From Paenibacillus gallinarum (GTDB lineage Bacteria; Bacillota; Bacilli; Paenibacillales; Paenibacillaceae): a DNA stretch of 64,000 bases. Positions 61,358-64,000 of this stretch are shown here, in pieces. A program made the position numbers and the translations under genes. The notes below the pieces were generated by a model. The model searched no databases and was not told the origin of the DNA. It worked only from the letters and a program-made list of their open reading frames with translations. How positions within the stretch are numbered: the stretch's first letter is position 1; each line of letters begins with the position of its first letter. Where the stretch lies: assembly GCF_014836635.1 (NCBI RefSeq), contig NZ_JACSQL010000003.1, forward strand, positions 186,001-250,000, given 5' to 3'.

Positions 61358-63676
61358 ATGAAACTGAAGAAATTATCTATGCTGACCGTTCTAGCTTTGT
61401 CCCAAGTGGCAACAGCAGTCCCGGTGAGCGCACAGGAAGTGGCTACTTCTACTGCTCAGCAGGTCGTTGCTCAGGAAGTGTACGGAGAGAAAAACACAGC
61501 AGAAGAAGTACAAAGCGCACCACAAACACGTGTAACGAAACAAGAAACGGAAAAACAAGCGGAAGCAGAATCAGCAGCAACGACAGATTCAAAAACATCG
61601 AAAGCCGCTACGATCTCTGAAGAAAAAGAACCTGCACCATCAGCAGAAACAGCAACAGGTGTTACTAAATCAACAAATGAGACAACTGTAACGAATGAAA
61701 AAACGGATGAAGTTACCGGCGAAGTAACAGCCACACCTAATGTGAAGACAGCACCAAGCGAAGAGTCTGCGGAATCAAAACCAGCGACTAACGCGGCTAA
61801 AACTGCAACACCAACGGATTTGGTTCTTTATTTTAACAGTACAAAGATGGAACAAGGTGGAGTCACGTACAATGCGCCTCAGCCTATGCAAGTTAAAAAA
61901 GGAGTATCCTATGTTCCGATTCGTGCTCTAGTGGACCGTGTAGGGTATAAAGTAAGTTATGATAAAAAAACGAAGGAAACAGTTATCGTCAGCGGTGTGA
62001 ATGAACTACGGTTCAAGACAGACAGCAGTAAATACACGGTAAACGGTGTGACGAAAACGATGAAAGGTACTTCCTATCAGACGAAAAATACGTTTATGGT
62101 TCCTCTGACTGCAATTACAGCAGCCCTGGATATTAAATATAAAGTCGATAATATAGGTAAGAAAGTCATTATGAATCTGGCAACCAAACCTGTTGCTACG
62201 TTCACGATTCAGCCGGGTGAGATTATGGCGGGACAAACGGTAGTTACATACAGTACAGATTCCTCTTCACCGCAAGGGCTATCTATTGTTGACGAGCGCT
62301 GGGAAGGAAAACAGGAAGTGTTTGCATCTGCTGGAAAGTATGATGTTTCCTATTCTGTTCAGGATTCAAATGGTACTTGGAGCGATCCTTATACAGTGAC
62401 CATTGAAGTTAAGCAGCCTAATCTTCCTCCAGTAGCTATGTTTACAACGGATAAAGAAGAGTACAAAATGGGTGAACTCATTACGATCACGGATCAAAGT
62501 ACGGATGACGGTAAAATTGTAAAACATGACTGGAATAACAGTGCTTATGCGTTCTTCACACCAGGTCCTAAAAATATCAGCCTGACGGTGACTGACGATA
62601 GCGGACAAACCGCTACTTTCGAAAAAACAATTGTTGTAACAAGTGAGACGCTCTATTCACAAGATGAATTCAATCGCATGTTCTTGCCAGCCGGTGAGAA
62701 ATTCGTGTTTGATGGTTCAGCGGTTCCAACTTGGTCTAAAGTTCCGTATACATTTAGCGATGAACCAAGCACTCTGATCCGGAGTAATAGCCCAGAAACC
62801 GTGAATTCGGAAGGGATTGTATACCAAGAAACGGCAGTTGGTAACACGCGCTTCATGATTCACCATGTGAACAATACAGGTAAGAATGTGAAGATGTACG
62901 TAGTTGCAACCAATACGAACTTCACAGCAGCAACGATTAAAACAGAAAACCTTGGATTTGCAGGGCCAAGCCCCATTGCAACGGCTGCTGGTAAATCGTC
63001 TGTTGAACGATACTTTGAGTCCATGCAAGATGGAAGTAAACGTTCATCAATAACACTTGCTCCAGGCGAAAGCAAACTTGTCATGACGGAACTAAGTAAG
63101 TCTGTCATGAAACAGGGCGGCGTTATCTCGTTATTTTCTGATATGAACAGTGACTTTCCAATTCAATACGATGTAATCATGATTGATGAGAAACTCGATC
63201 CGTTAACTGTGCTTGAGAAACTTCCTATTCTGGATCGCGATGGTGTTCATAACCGAGGTACGTACCCTAATTCCACCCGCGTTATTCGCTATTCGGAACC
63301 GGTAGGAGCGACTTCTATGCGTCTTGCTCTCGGGGATAATCAAGATGATCCAAACCTAGCAGGTATGGACCCGATGCTCGGTGTAGAAGCTTCTAACTCA
63401 GGTAATTTTGGTGTGTTATACAAAATCACACTTGATCGTGTAGCACCAAATACATTGATCTCTTTTAATCCGCGTGGAGGAAAGTATTCTGGTTATGCAA
63501 TGGTTAACGGAGATATAACTGCGATCTATTCTAAAGGTCAAGTTAGTGCTCCAAATGAGCAAGCGGTACTCTACCGCACAGGTGACTATGAGCAAAAAGT
63601 CGAAATTATACTGACGGCTGCACCAGGTAGTAATCTTCCTGTTAACTTGCTATTTACACAAATGCCGAAAAAATAA
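61358..63676 (+). CDS. Secreted protein with copper-amine-oxidase-type stalk domain and PKD domain
   Basis: This 772-residue exported protein has a signal peptide ending VPVSAQE. A Thr/Glu/Ala/Lys-rich low-complexity stretch follows (about 27-148). A stalk domain of the amine-oxidase N-domain type (about 150-275, YVPIRALVDRVGYKVSYD and FMVPLTAITAALD) precedes an Ig/PKD-like region (about 280-425, PVAMFTTDKEEYKMGELITI). The C-terminal ~340 residues contain no domain I recognise. Such stalk domains are common in Paenibacillus surface proteins. AAAAGGAG precedes the ATG. A wall or matrix role is inferred only. Confidence 0.8.
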   Translation: MKLKKLSMLTVLALSQVATAVPVSAQEVATSTAQQVVAQEVYGEKNTAEEVQSAPQTRVTKQETEKQAEAESAATTDSKTSKAATISEEKEPAPSAETATGVTKSTNETTVTNEKTDEVTGEVTATPNVKTAPSEESAESKPATNAAKTATPTDLVLYFNSTKMEQGGVTYNAPQPMQVKKGVSYVPIRALVDRVGYKVSYDKKTKETVIVSGVNELRFKTDSSKYTVNGVTKTMKGTSYQTKNTFMVPLTAITAALDIKYKVDNIGKKVIMNLATKPVATFTIQPGEIMAGQTVVTYSTDSSSPQGLSIVDERWEGKQEVFASAGKYDVSYSVQDSNGTWSDPYTVTIEVKQPNLPPVAMFTTDKEEYKMGELITITDQSTDDGKIVKHDWNNSAYAFFTPGPKNISLTVTDDSGQTATFEKTIVVTSETLYSQDEFNRMFLPAGEKFVFDGSAVPTWSKVPYTFSDEPSTLIRSNSPETVNSEGIVYQETAVGNTRFMIHHVNNTGKNVKMYVVATNTNFTAATIKTENLGFAGPSPIATAAGKSSVERYFESMQDGSKRSSITLAPGESKLVMTELSKSVMKQGGVISLFSDMNSDFPIQYDVIMIDEKLDPLTVLEKLPILDRDGVHNRGTYPNSTRVIRYSEPVGATSMRLALGDNQDDPNLAGMDPMLGVEASNSGNFGVLYKITLDRVAPNTLISFNPRGGKYSGYAMVNGDITAIYSKGQVSAPNEQAVLYRTGDYEQKVEIILTAAPGSNLPVNLLFTQMPKK

Positions 63677-63688
63677 ATACGTTGATCA

Positions 63689-63725
63689 GAGTCGTCTTCT
63701 ATCCTGTATAGGAGACGGCTTTTTG
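63689..63725 (+). terminator. Intrinsic terminator
   Basis: AGTCGTCTTC pairs with GGAGACGGCT, with one or two mismatches, followed by TTTTTG. Confidence 0.7.
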
Positions 63726-63820
63726 TTATGGAATGAACCTTGAGGAGCAGGTTAATGATATCGCTGCCTTGTTAATGGGTAATAGAGATGAAATACGTAC
63801 CAGTAAATGAGGTGTAGAAC

Positions 63821-64000
63821 GTGGATGAATATGGTCTCCTCTTGATTAAACTCATTACTGCTTTTACAGCATTATGGGCGGCGACAAGATTATTAGGAAA
63901 AAGAGAAATTACACAATTGTCTCCTTTTGATTTTATATCGGCTCTCGTATTTGGAGACCTCGTAGGAGATACCATCTATGATGAAGAAGTTTCTGTATGG
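63821..64000 (+). CDS. DUF421-family membrane protein, 3' end outside window
   Basis: The first 60 codons are visible: MDEYGLLLIKLITAFTALW, then RLLGKREITQLSPFDFISALVFGDLVGD. The RxxGKREITQLSPFDF stretch is the hallmark of DUF421 (YetF/YkjA) proteins, which have two or three helices and a C-terminal soluble domain of unknown function. GTG 63821 is the start, 7 nt after AGGTG. Confidence 0.8.
   Translation, partial: MDEYGLLLIKLITAFTALWAATRLLGKREITQLSPFDFISALVFGDLVGDTIYDEEVSVW

Overview
The window looks like chromosomal DNA of a spore-forming, low-to-moderate GC Gram-positive bacterium close to Paenibacillus. The evidence is the Bacillus-type fatty-acid regulon (TetR-type FadR with its 18-bp operator, FadF, FadN, FadA, FadE and an LcfA-like ligase), a leucine T-box in front of leuA, strong AAGGAGG-type ribosome sites, TTG/GTG starts, a CotH spore-coat-kinase homologue, S-layer-style stalk and LamG domains in secreted proteins, and many intrinsic terminators. 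No rRNA, tRNA, prophage or CRISPR array was seen. Both ends cut genes: a spermidine-synthase-like gene on the left and a DUF421 gene on the right.

Positions 1-7.6 kb hold a minus-strand operon for a VTC-domain polyphosphate polymerase-like protein, a DUF4956 membrane protein and a CotH kinase-like lipoprotein. Next to it lies a collapsed tandem duplicate. It keeps the promoter, a scrap of the VTC 3' end and a CotH copy lacking the kinase domain. A membrane-anchored metallophosphoesterase follows. Positions 7.8-20 kb hold a modular GH43 arabinanase, DUF4184, an ECF sigma factor with its DUF4179 anti-sigma factor plus an orphan DUF4179 paralogue, a YebC-type regulator, an AT-rich Mrr-type nuclease cassette between two ~145-bp structured direct repeats, a lipoprotein, exoA and an SGNH hydrolase.

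Positions 20-33.5 kb form a consolidated beta-oxidation locus. fadR-etfB-etfA runs leftward. fadF-fadN-fadA-fadE, an acyl-CoA ligase and a thioesterase run rightward, so fatty-acid activation, the oxidation spiral and electron transfer from acyl-CoA dehydrogenase through ETF to quinone sit together. The fadA-fadE gap carries three kinds of repeat. Positions 33.6-44 kb hold a resolvase-like protein without active-site residues, a SulP transporter, a PadR/MFS efflux pair, a radical SAM protein and a two-component system next to an ABC exporter.

The ABC promoter and both CotH/VTC-type promoters share one architecture: GTTCA, 6 nt, GTTCA, 11 nt, then the -10 box. This suggests that one OmpR-type regulator, perhaps the one encoded here, controls both loci. 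Positions 44-64 kb hold nupC with a structured leader, a large catalase, a GntR/CynX-type transporter pair, a lipoprotein, an AraC/MATE pair, T-box-leuA, SDR/LysR, a RodA/FtsW-family protein, GrpB, a type-B carboxylesterase and a secreted stalk/PKD protein.

A short inverted element related to TGAATCAA...TTGATTCA is scattered through at least five intergenic sites.
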